Of a DNA stretch of 64,000 nucleotides, positions 15,671 through 25,556 are shown in pieces. The stretch comes from Limobrevibacterium gyesilva (GTDB lineage Bacteria > Pseudomonadota > Alphaproteobacteria > Acetobacterales > Acetobacteraceae): the NCBI RefSeq assembly GCF_025989185.1, contig NZ_JAPDNT010000006.1, positions 124,001 to 188,000 of the forward strand, read 5' to 3'. The translations under genes and the position numbers were made by a program. The notes beneath the pieces are model-generated. The model was not told where the DNA came from. It saw only the letters and a list, made by a program, of their open reading frames with translations, and did not search any database. The first letter of the stretch is position 1; every line of letters begins with the position of its first letter.

Positions 15671-16769
15671 ACGCCACCGCCCGGCGCACAGCCACCACCG
15701 CAATGCCCATCAGTGCCGCCGCAATCAGCGCCATCGGCCAGATCGAATGCAGCGCCACGGAGAACGGCATGTCCTGCAGGAAGGTGCCGCGCGCGATCAC
15801 CAGCATATACCGAACGGGGTCGAGCCGGCTCAGCCACTCCACGCCCGGCGGCATGTTCTCCACCGGGGCGGCGAAACCGGACAGCACGATCGCCGGCGAG
15901 GCATAAACGAACACGCCCAGGATCGCCTGCTGCTGCGTGCGCGCGAAGGACGAGATCGCGAGCCCGACCCCCACGCCCGCGAGCATGTAGACGAGCAGGG
16001 CCGACTCCAGCAGCAGCACGCTGCCGGTGAACGGCACGCGGAACCACAGCAGCGACGCCGCTACCACGATGTTGGCTTCAAGCATGCCGACAAGCACCGC
16101 CGGCACCGCCTTGCCCACCAGGATCTCCGCCGGCCGCAGCGGGGTCACCAGCATCTGCTCGAACGTGCCCAGCTCGCGCTCGCGTGCCAGCGACAGCGCG
16201 CTCACCAGCATCGCGATCATCAGCGACAGCACCGCCACCAGCCCGGGCAGGATGAAATATTGCGGCTCAAGCGTCGGGTTGAACCAGTCGCGCGTCACGA
16301 TCGCCAAGGGCGGCGGCGGCGACGGTTTCAGGTCCTGCGCGAACTGTCCCACGATCGCCGTGGCGTAGCCGTTGACCAGCAGCGCGGTGTTGGAGCGTCG
16401 CGCGTCCAGCAGCAGCTGCACCTGCGCCCGGCGCCCGCCCAGCACGTTGGCGGAAAAATCCTGCGGCACGTGCAGCACCGCGGCCAGCCGCTTGGCGTCG
16501 AGCGCGGCTGCCGCGTCGGCGGGGCCGGCCGGCGCGGCCGCCACCTGGAAGGCCGGCGACGCCGCGAAGCGCCGCACCAGTTCCGCCCCCTGCGCCCCGG
16601 CATCCTCGTTCCAGATGCCGATCGGCACATGCGTCACCTCGTAGGTCGCGGCATAGGCGAACACCATCACCTGCACCAGCGGCGGCACCAGCAGCACCAT
16701 GCGCGTCTTCTGGTCCTTCCATAACGAGGCAAGCTCTTTCAGGACCAAGGCGAGGATGCGGCCGAGCAT
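15669..16769 (-). CDS. ABC-2 type permease (YbhR-like)
   Basis: A 366-aa membrane protein of the ABC-2 export family: one N-terminal helix (about residues 25-45), a large periplasmic domain to about residue 175, then five helices. The ABC-2 hallmark ERELGTFEQMLVTPLRPAEILVGK lies between helices around residue 200. It is the last gene of the adaptor-ATPase-permease-permease set and starts 7 bases after the previous permease. The set corresponds in order to E. coli ybhG-ybhF-ybhS-ybhR, a multidrug/cation exporter. Its stop codon lies inside a 60-bp repeat. Confidence 0.85.
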   Translation of the reverse strand: MLGRILALVLKELASLWKDQKTRMVLLVPPLVQVMVFAYAATYEVTHVPIGIWNEDAGAQGAELVRRFAASPAFQVAAAPAGPADAAAALDAKRLAAVLHVPQDFSANVLGGRRAQVQLLLDARRSNTALLVNGYATAIVGQFAQDLKPSPPPPLAIVTRDWFNPTLEPQYFILPGLVAVLSLMIAMLVSALSLARERELGTFEQMLVTPLRPAEILVGKAVPAVLVGMLEANIVVAASLLWFRVPFTGSVLLLESALLVYMLAGVGVGLAISSFARTQQQAILGVFVYASPAIVLSGFAAPVENMPPGVEWLSRLDPVRYMLVIARGTFLQDMPFSVALHSIWPMALIAAALMGIAVVAVRRAVA

Positions 16770-16776
16770 GACGGCC

Positions 16777-17901
16777 TCAGTCCAGGCGCCGGCGGGTCAC
16801 GGTCAGCGTGGCGCCCACCGCCAGCGCCGCCGCGACCGCAAGCGCCGCGAGGTTCGGCAGCAGCAGCTCCCACACCGTGCCTGCCAGGAACAGTGTCTGC
16901 AGGATCGACACCAGATAGCGCGCCGGCACCGCGTAGGTGACGGCCTGCAGCCAGGCGGGCATCGAGGCGATGTCGAACAGCATGCCCGACAGCATCAACG
17001 CCGGCATCATCGTCACCAGGAACGCCAGCTGGGCCGCCACGAACTGGTTGCGCGCCAGCGTGGAGATGAACAGCCCCAGCGCCAGCGCGAACACCAGGAA
17101 CAGCGACGACGCCGCGAGCAGCGGCAGCATGCCGCCGCGGAACGGCACGCCGAACAGGAGAATGGCCATCGCGACGGCGCCCAGCATCGCGGCCATGCTC
17201 AGCACGAAATAGCAGCCCAGCTTGGCCACGATCAGCTCGCCCATATGGGCCGGGCTCGCCAGCATGCTCTCCATCGTGCCGCGCTCCCACTCGCGCGCCA
17301 CGATCAGCGCGGTGAGCAACGTGCCAGTCATGGACATGACGTAGGCGATCATGCCCGGCACGATGAAATCCGCCGACCGCAGCTCGGGGTTGAACCAGTA
17401 GCGATGCTCCAGCGAAATGCCGCCGGACGGCAGCAGCCGCAATTCATGCGCGCGGCCGCTCAGCCAGGTGAGCAGCGCCCCCTGCACATAGCCTTCCAGC
17501 ACCCGCGCCGTGTTGGGGTCGGTCGCATTCGCCACCAGTTGCGCCGGCGCAGGCCAGCGCGCGGGGCGGCGCAGGCGCTCGGCGAACTCCTCGCGCAGAA
17601 CCAGCATGCCGCGCACGTCGCCCGCGATCATCCGGGCCTCGCCGGCGGCGGCGCTGTCCACGCGGACGACGTCGAGATAGGGCGAGGCGGCGAGCGCCTG
17701 CAGGATTTCGCGCGTGTCCTCGGCCGGCGCCTCCACCAGCACGGCCACACGCATCTCGCGCGCATCCAGCGAAATGCCGAAGCCGTTCACCACCAGCAGC
17801 AGCACCGGCAGCAGGAAGGCGATCAGCAGGGCCGAGGGGTCGCGCAGGATCTGCAGGACCTCCTTGCGCACCAGGCCGCGCATGCGCATCCAGCTTGTCA
17901 T
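16777..17901 (-). CDS. ABC-2 type permease (YbhS-like)
   Basis: A 374-aa ABC-2 family permease with the same layout as its neighbour: helix near residues 22-42, soluble domain, then five C-terminal helices, with VAREWERGTMESMLASPAHMGELIVAK as the loop expected to meet the ATPase. The start ATG overlaps the ATPase stop (ATGA). It presumably pairs with the YbhR-like permease as a heterodimer. Confidence 0.87.
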   Translation of the reverse strand: MTSWMRMRGLVRKEVLQILRDPSALLIAFLLPVLLLVVNGFGISLDAREMRVAVLVEAPAEDTREILQALAASPYLDVVRVDSAAAGEARMIAGDVRGMLVLREEFAERLRRPARWPAPAQLVANATDPNTARVLEGYVQGALLTWLSGRAHELRLLPSGGISLEHRYWFNPELRSADFIVPGMIAYVMSMTGTLLTALIVAREWERGTMESMLASPAHMGELIVAKLGCYFVLSMAAMLGAVAMAILLFGVPFRGGMLPLLAASSLFLVFALALGLFISTLARNQFVAAQLAFLVTMMPALMLSGMLFDIASMPAWLQAVTYAVPARYLVSILQTLFLAGTVWELLLPNLAALAVAAALAVGATLTVTRRRLD

Positions 17902-19637
17902 GCCGCCAGCTCCGCCGGCCCGGCCGCGACCAGGGCGATGAACGCGTCCTCCAGCGTCGGATCGGGCAGGCCCGCGCTGCGCACGCGGGCGCGCAACTCC
18001 GCCGGCGTTCCGGTGGCCACCAGCCTGCCGGCGCTGACGATGGCCAGCCGGTCGCAATACTCTGCCTCGTCCATGAAATGGCTGGTCACCAGCACAGTGA
18101 CGCCGGCCTGCGCCAGCGCGCCGATGCGGGCCCAGAAGGCGCGGCGGGTCAGCGGGTCCACGCCCGAGGTCGGCTCGTCCAGGAACAGGATGTCCGGCCC
18201 GTGCAGCAAGGCGGCCGCCAGGGCCAGTCGCTGCTTCACGCCCAGCGGCAGGTTGCCGGCGACGTCGCCCGCGACACCGGCAAGGTCGTAGCGCTGCAGC
18301 GCCTGTGCGATGGCCTGCGCCCGGGTGGCGCGGGACAGGCCGTAGACGCGGGCGAAGAATGCCAGATTCTCGGCGACCGACAATTCGCCATAGAGCGAGA
18401 AGCGCTGCGCCATGTAGCCGATGCGCGCGCGCGCGGCCGCGGGCGCGCGCAGCATGTCCTGCCCGGCCACGCGCGCCGTGCCGCCACTGGGCTGCAGCAG
18501 GCCGCATAGCATGCGGAAGGTCGTGGACTTGCCCGCGCCGTTCGGCCCCAGCAGGCCGAAGATCTCGCCGCGCGCCACCGAGAAGCTCACATGGTCCACC
18601 GCGGTGAACGCCCCGAAGCGCCGCACCAGGTCGCGCACCTCGATGGCGGGGCCGTCGCCCGCTTGCGGGCGGATCGGCTCCGTCGGCGGCGGCGGCGCGG
18701 CAGCCGTGGCGAGGCGGTCGACGAAGCCGTCCTCGAAGCGCGGCGGCGCCGGTGCCAGCGCGGTGCCGCCAAGGGACGCGGCGTCCGGGACTGCCGCATC
18801 CGCGTGAAGGACCAGCCGCAGCGTGTCGCCCTGGACCGCGGCGTCCAGCACGCCCGGATGTGCTGCGGCCCGCCGCGCGGCGTCGCGCCGGGACGCCGCC
18901 GGCACCGCCAGCCGGAACACCCGGCCCTGCATCGGGGCCAGGAACCCGGCCGGCGGCCCGGCCGCCAGCATCCGCCCCTCGTGCAGCAGCAGCACCTGGC
19001 CGCAGCGCTCGGCCTCGTCGAGATAGGCGGTGGCCCAGACCACGCCCATCCCGTCCTCCCGCCCCTCCTCCAGCATCTGCGACACGATGGACCACAGCTC
19101 GCGCCGCGATGCCGGGTCCACGCCCACCGACGGCTCGTCCAGCAGCAGCAGGCGCGGCCGCGCCAGCAGGGCGCAGGCGAGGCCGAGCTTCTGCTTCATC
19201 CCGCCGGAGAGCTGTCCCGCCAGCCGCGCGGTGAACGGGGCGAGGCCGGTGAAGCGCAGCAGCCGCGCCACGCGCTCGGTCCGCAACCCGGCAGGCAGCT
19301 GGTGCAGGTCGGCGAACAAGGAGAGGTTCTCGGCGACGCTGAGGTCTTCATACAGCCCGAAGCGCTGCGGCATGTAGCCGATGCCGGCATGCGCCGCCTG
19401 CGCGTCCGTCGCCATATCGTGGCCCAGCACAGTCACCCGCCCGCCAGTGGGGCGCAACAGCCCGGCCAGCAGGCGCAGCACCGTGGTCTTGCCGGCGGCG
19501 TCCGGGCCCACGACCCCGGTGATCATGCCCGGCGGAATAACGGCTGAAATGCCGTCCAGCGCCACCCGCGGCGGCGCCCCGCGCGCACCGGGGAAGACGT
19601 GGCGCAGGCCGCTGATCTCCGCCAATGCCGGGGGCAT
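17898..19637 (-). CDS. double ABC ATPase of an exporter (YbhF-like)
   Basis: A 579-aa protein with two fused nucleotide-binding domains. Domain 1 (about residues 1-235) has Walker A GPDAAGKTT, signature LSGGMKQ and Walker B LLLLDEPSVGVD. Domain 2 (about 315-560) has Walker A GPNGAGKST, a degenerate signature LPLGVKQR and Walker B ILFLDEPTSGVD. The LPLG-type second signature is normal in YbhF relatives. It energises the two ABC-2 permeases encoded next and is coupled to the first by ATGA. It starts 3 bases after the adaptor gene. Confidence 0.92.
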   Translation of the reverse strand: MPPALAEISGLRHVFPGARGAPPRVALDGISAVIPPGMITGVVGPDAAGKTTVLRLLAGLLRPTGGRVTVLGHDMATDAQAAHAGIGYMPQRFGLYEDLSVAENLSLFADLHQLPAGLRTERVARLLRFTGLAPFTARLAGQLSGGMKQKLGLACALLARPRLLLLDEPSVGVDPASRRELWSIVSQMLEEGREDGMGVVWATAYLDEAERCGQVLLLHEGRMLAAGPPAGFLAPMQGRVFRLAVPAASRRDAARRAAAHPGVLDAAVQGDTLRLVLHADAAVPDAASLGGTALAPAPPRFEDGFVDRLATAAAPPPPTEPIRPQAGDGPAIEVRDLVRRFGAFTAVDHVSFSVARGEIFGLLGPNGAGKSTTFRMLCGLLQPSGGTARVAGQDMLRAPAAARARIGYMAQRFSLYGELSVAENLAFFARVYGLSRATRAQAIAQALQRYDLAGVAGDVAGNLPLGVKQRLALAAALLHGPDILFLDEPTSGVDPLTRRAFWARIGALAQAGVTVLVTSHFMDEAEYCDRLAIVSAGRLVATGTPAELRARVRSAGLPDPTLEDAFIALVAAGPAELAA

Positions 19638-19640
19638 GGC

Positions 19641-20684
19641 TCAGCCGCCCGGAAGCTGGATCGTCACCGGCATGCCCTGGCGCAGCGCGTCGTCCGGGTT
19701 CTCGATGCGGATGCGCAGGCGATACACCAGCTGGGTGCGAAGCTCGGGCGTCTCCACGGTCTTCGGCGTGAACTCCGCCACCGGCGAGACATAGCCGACG
19801 CGCCCGCGCCAGGCATGGCCGCCATCGCTCGACACCCGCACCTCGGTGCCCGGCGCGACCCGGCCCAGCAGCGGCTCGGGCGCGAAGGCGCGCACCCACA
19901 CCTCGCCGGCGATGGCTATCGAGTAGACCGCCGATCCCGGCAGGACCACCGTTCCGGGCTCGATCACCCGCGTCATCACCACGCCGTCGGTGGGCGCGGT
20001 CAAGCGGGTATGGGACAGCTGCACCGCGGCGAGCTTGGCCGTGGAATCAGCCGAGCGCAGTTGCGCGCGCGCGGCCTCGATCTCCTGCGGTCGCGGCCCC
20101 GCCACCGCCTCGGCCAGCGCCGCCTTGTACTGCGCCAATGCGGCACGCCCGGCGTCCAGCGCCATCCGTGCATCGTCATAGGCCTGCCGCGACGCGACAT
20201 CGCGCCGCACCAGATCCTCCTGGCGCGCGAAGGTCGCCTCGGCATGCGCCAGCGTCGCCTGGGCGTTGGCGACATTGGCGCGCGCCTGGTCGATCTGCTC
20301 CGGCCGCGTGCCGGCCAGCAACAGATCGAGCTGCGCCTTGGCCGCGTCGCGCCGCGCCTCCGCCAGGGCGTAGGCCTGCTGGTAGGTTGCGTCGTCCAGT
20401 TCGGCGACCAGTTCGCCGGACCTGACCGCGTCGCCTTCCCGCCTGGCCATAGCCTGGACCGCGCCCGCGGCCTGGAAGGCGAGGTCCACCTGGCGGATCT
20501 CCACATTGCCGAACATCGTGCCCGGCGACGGGACCGACCGGGCGCGCTCGACCGCCAGCACCCCAACCCCGGCCAGCGCGGCCAGCACAACCACCGGCAG
20601 CACTACGCGCCGGACCGTCCCGAAACTCGCCAACCTCGCTCTCCCTCGCCCCTCCCGGGCGCCCGGGACGGGTTGCTTATGCAT
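19641..20684 (-). CDS. HlyD-family periplasmic adaptor (YbhG-like)
   Basis: A 347-aa membrane-fusion protein. One membrane segment at about residues 26-45 anchors it in the inner membrane. A split biotinyl/lipoyl domain flanks a long alanine-rich helical hairpin at about residues 95-215 (repeats such as AQLDLLLAGTRPEQIDQARANV), then a beta-barrel with GVVMTRVIEPGTVV. It would link the inner-membrane pump to an outer-membrane channel, which is not encoded here. First gene of the exporter operon. The ATG at 20684 was taken; the ribosome site is weak. Confidence 0.88.
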   Translation of the reverse strand: MHKQPVPGAREGRGRARLASFGTVRRVVLPVVVLAALAGVGVLAVERARSVPSPGTMFGNVEIRQVDLAFQAAGAVQAMARREGDAVRSGELVAELDDATYQQAYALAEARRDAAKAQLDLLLAGTRPEQIDQARANVANAQATLAHAEATFARQEDLVRRDVASRQAYDDARMALDAGRAALAQYKAALAEAVAGPRPQEIEAARAQLRSADSTAKLAAVQLSHTRLTAPTDGVVMTRVIEPGTVVLPGSAVYSIAIAGEVWVRAFAPEPLLGRVAPGTEVRVSSDGGHAWRGRVGYVSPVAEFTPKTVETPELRTQLVYRLRIRIENPDDALRQGMPVTIQLPGG

Positions 20685-20749
20685 GCTACACGGTTACGGG
20701 GCGTTGACATGCATCAAGGAGAGCCGGTTGCGGCGCGCGGGCGCACCGT

Positions 20750-22135
20750 TCAGGCCACCGGCCAGGGACGTTGCGCCGGCCGCATCCGCTCCCACGCGCG
20801 CCCCAGCTGCAGCACACCGAGGTCATCGAACCGGTGCCCGACGATCTGCAGGCCGATCGGCAGGCCGCCAGCAGTGTAGCCGCAGTTGATCGAGAGCGCC
20901 GGCTGCTCGGACATGTTGAAGGCGACGGTGAAGCCGATATGTTCGAACGGGCGCGCGGGATCGTTGGTCGGGCACGGCCAGTCCGCGCGATAGGACGGCA
21001 TCGGCGCGGTCGGCGAAATGATGAAGTCATAAGGCTGGCAGGCCTGCACCGCGGCGGCGCTCATTTCGATGATGCGGTTGAAGCCGCGATACACCTCCAG
21101 CCCGGAAAGCCCCTCGGCCGCCTCGATCCAGGCGCGGATGAACGGCAGCACCTTCTCGCGCCGCTCCCGCGGCAGGCGCGAATAGTCGGACCAGGAGCGG
21201 GTGCGCCAGAACCGGTCGAGGCCATCCAGCATCTCCGGCGTGAGGAACGGCGCCACCGGCTCCACGATCGCGCCCTGCGCCTCGAACAGCCGCGCCGCCG
21301 CCGCGACCGCCGCCTGCACCTCGGGCTCGGCGGCCGCGCCGATGCCGGGATAGGCCAGCACGCCGATGCGCAGCCCCTTCACGTCGCGGTCCAGCGCGCG
21401 CCAGGCGATGTCCGCTGGCGGCAGGCTCATGTGGTCGTGCCAGTCCGGCTGCGACAGCACCTCCATCAGCAACGCGCTGTCGGCCACGGTGCGGGTCATC
21501 GGGCCGGCGACGCGGCCGATATAGGGGGGATCGATCGGCACGCGCCCGAAGCTCGGCTTCAGCCCGACGATGCCGCACCAGCCCGCGGGCAGGCGGACCG
21601 AGCCGCCGATATCGGTGCCGAGATGCAGCGGCCCGTAGCCCGCCGCCGCCGCACTGCCGGCGCCGGCCGACGAGCCGCCGGGATTGCAATCGGTGTTCCA
21701 GGGATTGCGCGCCAGCTTGTGGAAGCTGGAAAGCCCAGAGGACAGCATGCCGTAGTCGGGCATGGTGGTTTTGCCCAGGATCACCGCCCCGGCCGCGCGC
21801 ACGCGTGCCGCCGGCGGCGCGTCCCCGGCGGCCGGCACCAGGTCGTTCGCGGCCGTGCCCAGCGGCACCGGCGTGCCCTTGGTCGCGATGTTCTCCTTGA
21901 TGGTGATGGGCACGCCGTCCAGCGCGCCCACCGGCGCGCCGCGCCGCCAGCGCGCCTCGGACTCGCGCGCCGCCGCCCGGGCGCCCTCGGGATCGAGCGC
22001 CCAGGTGGCGTTCAGCGCCGGCTCGAACGCCGCGATGCGCGCCAGCACCGCCTCGGTCACCTCCACCGGCGACAGCGACTGCGCCTTGTAGGCATCGAGC
22101 AGTTCAACGGCGCTGAGATCGGGCAGGTCGGTCAT
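20750..22135 (-). CDS. amidase (amidase-signature family)
   Basis: A 461-aa amidase-signature enzyme (GatA/AtzE-like) hydrolysing a carboxamide. The Ser-cisSer-Lys triad is recognisable: Lys in DGVPITIKENIATKG, the two serines in NPGGSSAGAGSAAAAG and LGTDIGGSVRLPA. It is not likely to be GatA itself, because no gatB/gatC neighbour is present and it follows a peptide importer by 19 bases. Context points to cleavage of an imported amide or peptide-like compound; the substrate is unknown. Confidence 0.87.
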   Translation of the reverse strand: MTDLPDLSAVELLDAYKAQSLSPVEVTEAVLARIAAFEPALNATWALDPEGARAAARESEARWRRGAPVGALDGVPITIKENIATKGTPVPLGTAANDLVPAAGDAPPAARVRAAGAVILGKTTMPDYGMLSSGLSSFHKLARNPWNTDCNPGGSSAGAGSAAAAGYGPLHLGTDIGGSVRLPAGWCGIVGLKPSFGRVPIDPPYIGRVAGPMTRTVADSALLMEVLSQPDWHDHMSLPPADIAWRALDRDVKGLRIGVLAYPGIGAAAEPEVQAAVAAAARLFEAQGAIVEPVAPFLTPEMLDGLDRFWRTRSWSDYSRLPRERREKVLPFIRAWIEAAEGLSGLEVYRGFNRIIEMSAAAVQACQPYDFIISPTAPMPSYRADWPCPTNDPARPFEHIGFTVAFNMSEQPALSINCGYTAGGLPIGLQIVGHRFDDLGVLQLGRAWERMRPAQRPWPVA

Positions 22136-22154
22136 GGCAAGCCTCCGGTTCCAA

Positions 22155-22979
22155 TCAACGTTCGCGCGACAGGCGCGGGTCCAGCAGGTCGCGCAGCCCG
22201 TCGCCCAGCAGGTTCAGGCCGAGCACGGACAGGGTGATCGCCACCCCCGGGAACACCGCCAGCAGCGGCGCACGGTAGATGAAGGTCTGCGCGTCGTTGA
22301 GCATCCGCCCCCAGCTGGGAAACGGCGGCTGCGTGCCCAGGCCCAGATAGGACAGGCCGGCATCGGCGACGATCGCCAGCGCGAACTGGATCGTCGCCTG
22401 CACCAGCAGCACCGCGGAGATGTTGGGCAGCACGTGGCGCCACATGATCGCGGCCTCGCCGCGCCCGGTGGCGCGTGCGGCCATGACGAACTCCTGCGCG
22501 CGCACCGCCAGCGCCGCACCGCGGGCCACGCGGGCGAACACCGGGATGTTGAAGATGCCGATCGCCAGCATGGCATTGACCGCCCCCGGCCCGGCCAGCG
22601 CGGTGATCATCACCGCGGTCAGCAGCGCCGGGAAGGCGAAAGCGAGGTCGGTGGCGCGCATCACCAGGTTGTCGATCCAGCCACCCATGGCGGACGCCAG
22701 CGCGCCCAGCGGAATGCCGATCCCCGCCCCCACCACCACCGCGATCAGCGCCACCGACAGCGAGCTGCGCGCGCCGGCCATGATCATCGACAGCACGTCG
22801 CGCCCGAACGGATCGGTGCCGAGCAGATGCGCGGCCGAGGGCGCGGCCAGCTTGTGCAGGATGTCGATCTTCGTCGGCGGATACGGCGTCCAGACCAGCG
22901 AGACCAGCGCCATCGCCACCATCGCGACGGTCAGCACGCCGCCGACCAGCAGGCTGCTGCGGCGCCAGGGGCGGTTCAT
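22155..22979 (-). CDS. peptide/amide ABC transporter permease, DppC-like
   Basis: A 274-aa inner-membrane permease with the family-typical HLLGTDPFGRDVLSMIMAGARSSLSV stretch near residue 50. The EAA loop (EFVMAARATGRGEAAIMWRHVLPN) is near residue 165 and SYLGLGTQPPFPSWGRML follows. It overlaps the upstream permease by ATGA and is followed by the amidase gene. Confidence 0.9.
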   Translation of the reverse strand: MNRPWRRSSLLVGGVLTVAMVAMALVSLVWTPYPPTKIDILHKLAAPSAAHLLGTDPFGRDVLSMIMAGARSSLSVALIAVVVGAGIGIPLGALASAMGGWIDNLVMRATDLAFAFPALLTAVMITALAGPGAVNAMLAIGIFNIPVFARVARGAALAVRAQEFVMAARATGRGEAAIMWRHVLPNISAVLLVQATIQFALAIVADAGLSYLGLGTQPPFPSWGRMLNDAQTFIYRAPLLAVFPGVAITLSVLGLNLLGDGLRDLLDPRLSRER

Positions 22980-23929
22980 TGCGCCCCTTCCCGGCTGATG
23001 CGCGGATCAAGCCCGAGATAGGCGAGGTCGACGAGGAAATTCACCACGATGACGCTGCCGGCGAGCAGCACCACCAGGTCCTGCACCACGATCAGGTCGC
23101 GCTGCGCGATCGCCTGGAAGATCAGCCGGCCCAGGCCCGGCAGGGTGAACACGTTCTCGATGATCACGGTGCCGGCCATCAGGAACGAGAACTGCAGCCC
23201 GATGATCGTCACCACCGGGATCAGCGCGTTCGGCACCGCATGCCGCCACAGCGCCGCCGCCCCGGTCAGCCCCTTGGCCAGCGCCGTGCGCACATAGTCC
23301 TGCCCCAACGTCTCCAGCACCGCCGAGCGGGTGACACGCGCCAGGATCGCCGCCTGCGGCAAGGCCAGCGCCAGCGCCGGCAGCAGCAGCGAGCGGATCG
23401 CGGCCCACGCGCCCTTGTCCCAGCCGGCGAAGCCGCTGGCGGGGAACAACGGCAGCGTCACCGCGAACAGCAGGATCAGCAGCAGCCCCAGCCAGAAATT
23501 CGGCAACGCCACGCCCACCTGCGCGATGCCCATCAGCGTGGTGTCGGCCGCCCGCCCGCGCCGCGCTGCGGCCAGCACGCCGACGGGAATGGCGATCGCC
23601 GTAGACAGCAGGATCGCCATCACCGCCAGCGGCAGGCTGACCATCACGCGCTGGCCGATCAATTCCGAGACCGGCACGCTGTAGGTGTAGCTGATGCCGA
23701 AATCCCCGCGCACGAGGCCCCAGATCCAGGCGAGGTAGCGAACCCATGCCGGCTGGTCGAGGCCCATCTGGTGGCGCAGCGCCGCCAGCGTGTCCTCGCG
23801 CGCCGACGTGCCCAGCATCAGCGACGCGGGATCGCCGGGCAGCACGTCCAGCACCAGGAACACGACCAGCGAGGCCGCCAGCAGCGTCAGGACAAGCGCC
23901 ACCAGCCGCCGGGCGATGAACCCGCTCAC
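22976..23929 (-). CDS. peptide/amide ABC transporter permease, DppB-like
   Basis: A 317-aa permease with the DppB N-terminus (RRLVALVLTLLAASLVVFLVLDVLPGDPA), QMGLDQPAWVRYL and the EAA loop YVRTALAKGLTGAAALWRHAVPN. Translation appears to begin at GTG 23929, 8 bases after the binding-protein stop; the ribosome site is weak. No dppD/dppF-type ATPase genes follow, so the importer must borrow ATPases encoded elsewhere. Confidence 0.88.
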   Translation of the reverse strand: MSGFIARRLVALVLTLLAASLVVFLVLDVLPGDPASLMLGTSAREDTLAALRHQMGLDQPAWVRYLAWIWGLVRGDFGISYTYSVPVSELIGQRVMVSLPLAVMAILLSTAIAIPVGVLAAARRGRAADTTLMGIAQVGVALPNFWLGLLLILLFAVTLPLFPASGFAGWDKGAWAAIRSLLLPALALALPQAAILARVTRSAVLETLGQDYVRTALAKGLTGAAALWRHAVPNALIPVVTIIGLQFSFLMAGTVIIENVFTLPGLGRLIFQAIAQRDLIVVQDLVVLLAGSVIVVNFLVDLAYLGLDPRISREGAQ

Positions 23930-23936
23930 CCCAACG

Positions 23937-25418
23937 CTAGTCCGCCCAGGACACCCCGGTCAGGTCGTTCGCGGGGATCGGGTTGTTGTCCCACAGGCCG
24001 CGCAGCCTGGCGTTCCACACGCCGACCTTGGCCAGCGCGTACAGGAACACGTTCGGCTCGTCTTCCGACAGCTTGCGCTGCAACTGCTCCAGCAATGCGA
24101 GCTGCGCCTTCGGATCGACCGCTTCCTGGTACTGCTTGTACAGCGCCTTGTACGCGGGGCTCTGGTAGTTGAAGTAGTATTTGTCGCGGGCGTAGATGTC
24201 GAGGTCGCGCGCCTCGGTGTGGCTGATGATGGTCATGTCGAAATCGGACTGCTTGAACACCTGGTCCAGCCACTGCGCCCATTCCACCGGCACCAGCTTC
24301 GCGGTGATGCCCACCTGCTCCAGCATCGCCGCGATCACCTCGCCGCCGCGCCGCGCATAGGCCGGCGGCGGCAGCTTGATCACCATCTCCGTGCCCGGCT
24401 TCACGCCGGCCTCGGCCAGCAGCGCCTTCGCCTTGGCGGGGTCGTACGGATACGCGCCGGTGAGGTCGACATAGCCGGGATCGCCGGGAATGTAGTGCGA
24501 GCCGATCGGCTTGCCGTAGCTCGACAGCGCGTCGATCAGCGCGGCCCGGTCCACCGCATAGGCCAGCGCGCGGCGCACGCGCAGGTCGCTGAACGGCTTG
24601 CGGTCGTTGTTCAGCGCCAGGATCGTCTTGCCCGCCGTGGTGCCGACGCGCACGGTGAAGCGCGGGTCCTTGCGGATGGCGTCCAGCGCCTCGGGCGCGG
24701 GGAAGTTCGGATAGGCGTCGAGGTCGCCGGCCATCACCGCCGCGGTGGCCGCCGACGGATCGGCGATGAAGCGGAACGTCGCCGCCGCCAGCTTCGGCTT
24801 CTCGCCCCAGTAGTCGGCGTTGCGCACCATCTCCACCCGGTCGCCCTTCACCCAGCGGGTGAAGCGGAACGGCCCGGTGCCGATCGGGTTGGTCTTGTTG
24901 GTCGCCACCGAATTCGGCGCCACCATCACCGCGTCGCCCCAGCCCATGCCGAACAGGAAGCCCGCGGCTGGCCGCTTCAGCGTGACCACCGCCGTGGCGG
25001 GGTCGGGGCAGGCGGTGCCGGCGATCGGTTCGAACAGCCCCTTCTGCGCGTTCACGCTGTCCGGCGCCACCGCGCGCTCGTAGGAGAATTTCACGATCCC
25101 GCAGTCGAACGGCGTGCCGTCGTGGAACTTCACCCCCGTGCGCAGCTTGAACGTGTAGGTGAGCCCGTCCGGCGACACCGTCCAGCTCGCCGCCAGCGCC
25201 GGCTGCACCTCGCCCCTGGCGTCGATGCGCGTCAGGCCCTCGAAGATGTTGGCGTAGGTCACCTCGCGAATCGCCGAGGCGGCGCCGGCGGTCGGGTCGA
25301 GATGCGGCGGCTCCAGCACCATGCCGAGCGTCAGCGTGTCCTTGGCCTGCGCCGGGGCCGCACCCAGTGTCGCGGCCAGCGCGGCGGTGGCCAGCGCGGT
25401 GGCGAGATATCGGCTCAT
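23937..25418 (-). CDS. ABC transporter substrate-binding protein (family 5)
   Basis: A 493-aa periplasmic binding protein with a signal peptide to about residue 25 (GAAPAQA before KDTLTLG). Family features are LDPTAGAASAIREVTYANIFEGL, KLRTGVKFHDGTPFDCGIVKFSYER and a C-terminal AGVKPGTEMVIKLPPPAYARRG segment. AGGGAGAG lies 6 bases before the ATG at 25418. It is first in the operon with the two permeases and the amidase, so it sets the importer's specificity. It is divergent from another family-5 binding-protein gene. Confidence 0.9.
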   Translation of the reverse strand: MSRYLATALATAALAATLGAAPAQAKDTLTLGMVLEPPHLDPTAGAASAIREVTYANIFEGLTRIDARGEVQPALAASWTVSPDGLTYTFKLRTGVKFHDGTPFDCGIVKFSYERAVAPDSVNAQKGLFEPIAGTACPDPATAVVTLKRPAAGFLFGMGWGDAVMVAPNSVATNKTNPIGTGPFRFTRWVKGDRVEMVRNADYWGEKPKLAAATFRFIADPSAATAAVMAGDLDAYPNFPAPEALDAIRKDPRFTVRVGTTAGKTILALNNDRKPFSDLRVRRALAYAVDRAALIDALSSYGKPIGSHYIPGDPGYVDLTGAYPYDPAKAKALLAEAGVKPGTEMVIKLPPPAYARRGGEVIAAMLEQVGITAKLVPVEWAQWLDQVFKQSDFDMTIISHTEARDLDIYARDKYYFNYQSPAYKALYKQYQEAVDPKAQLALLEQLQRKLSEDEPNVFLYALAKVGVWNARLRGLWDNNPIPANDLTGVSWAD

Positions 25419-25556
25419 GGCGAGCTCTCCCTTGCGTGTCGCTGCGGAGTGCAACAGCCGCATCCCCCATCGGTCAAGAGCAGGCGCCGCGGGAGTGTTG
25501 CGTCGCAGCGTAACCGGCCACACACTCGCATCGATCCAACAGCAGCCGAGGCGTCC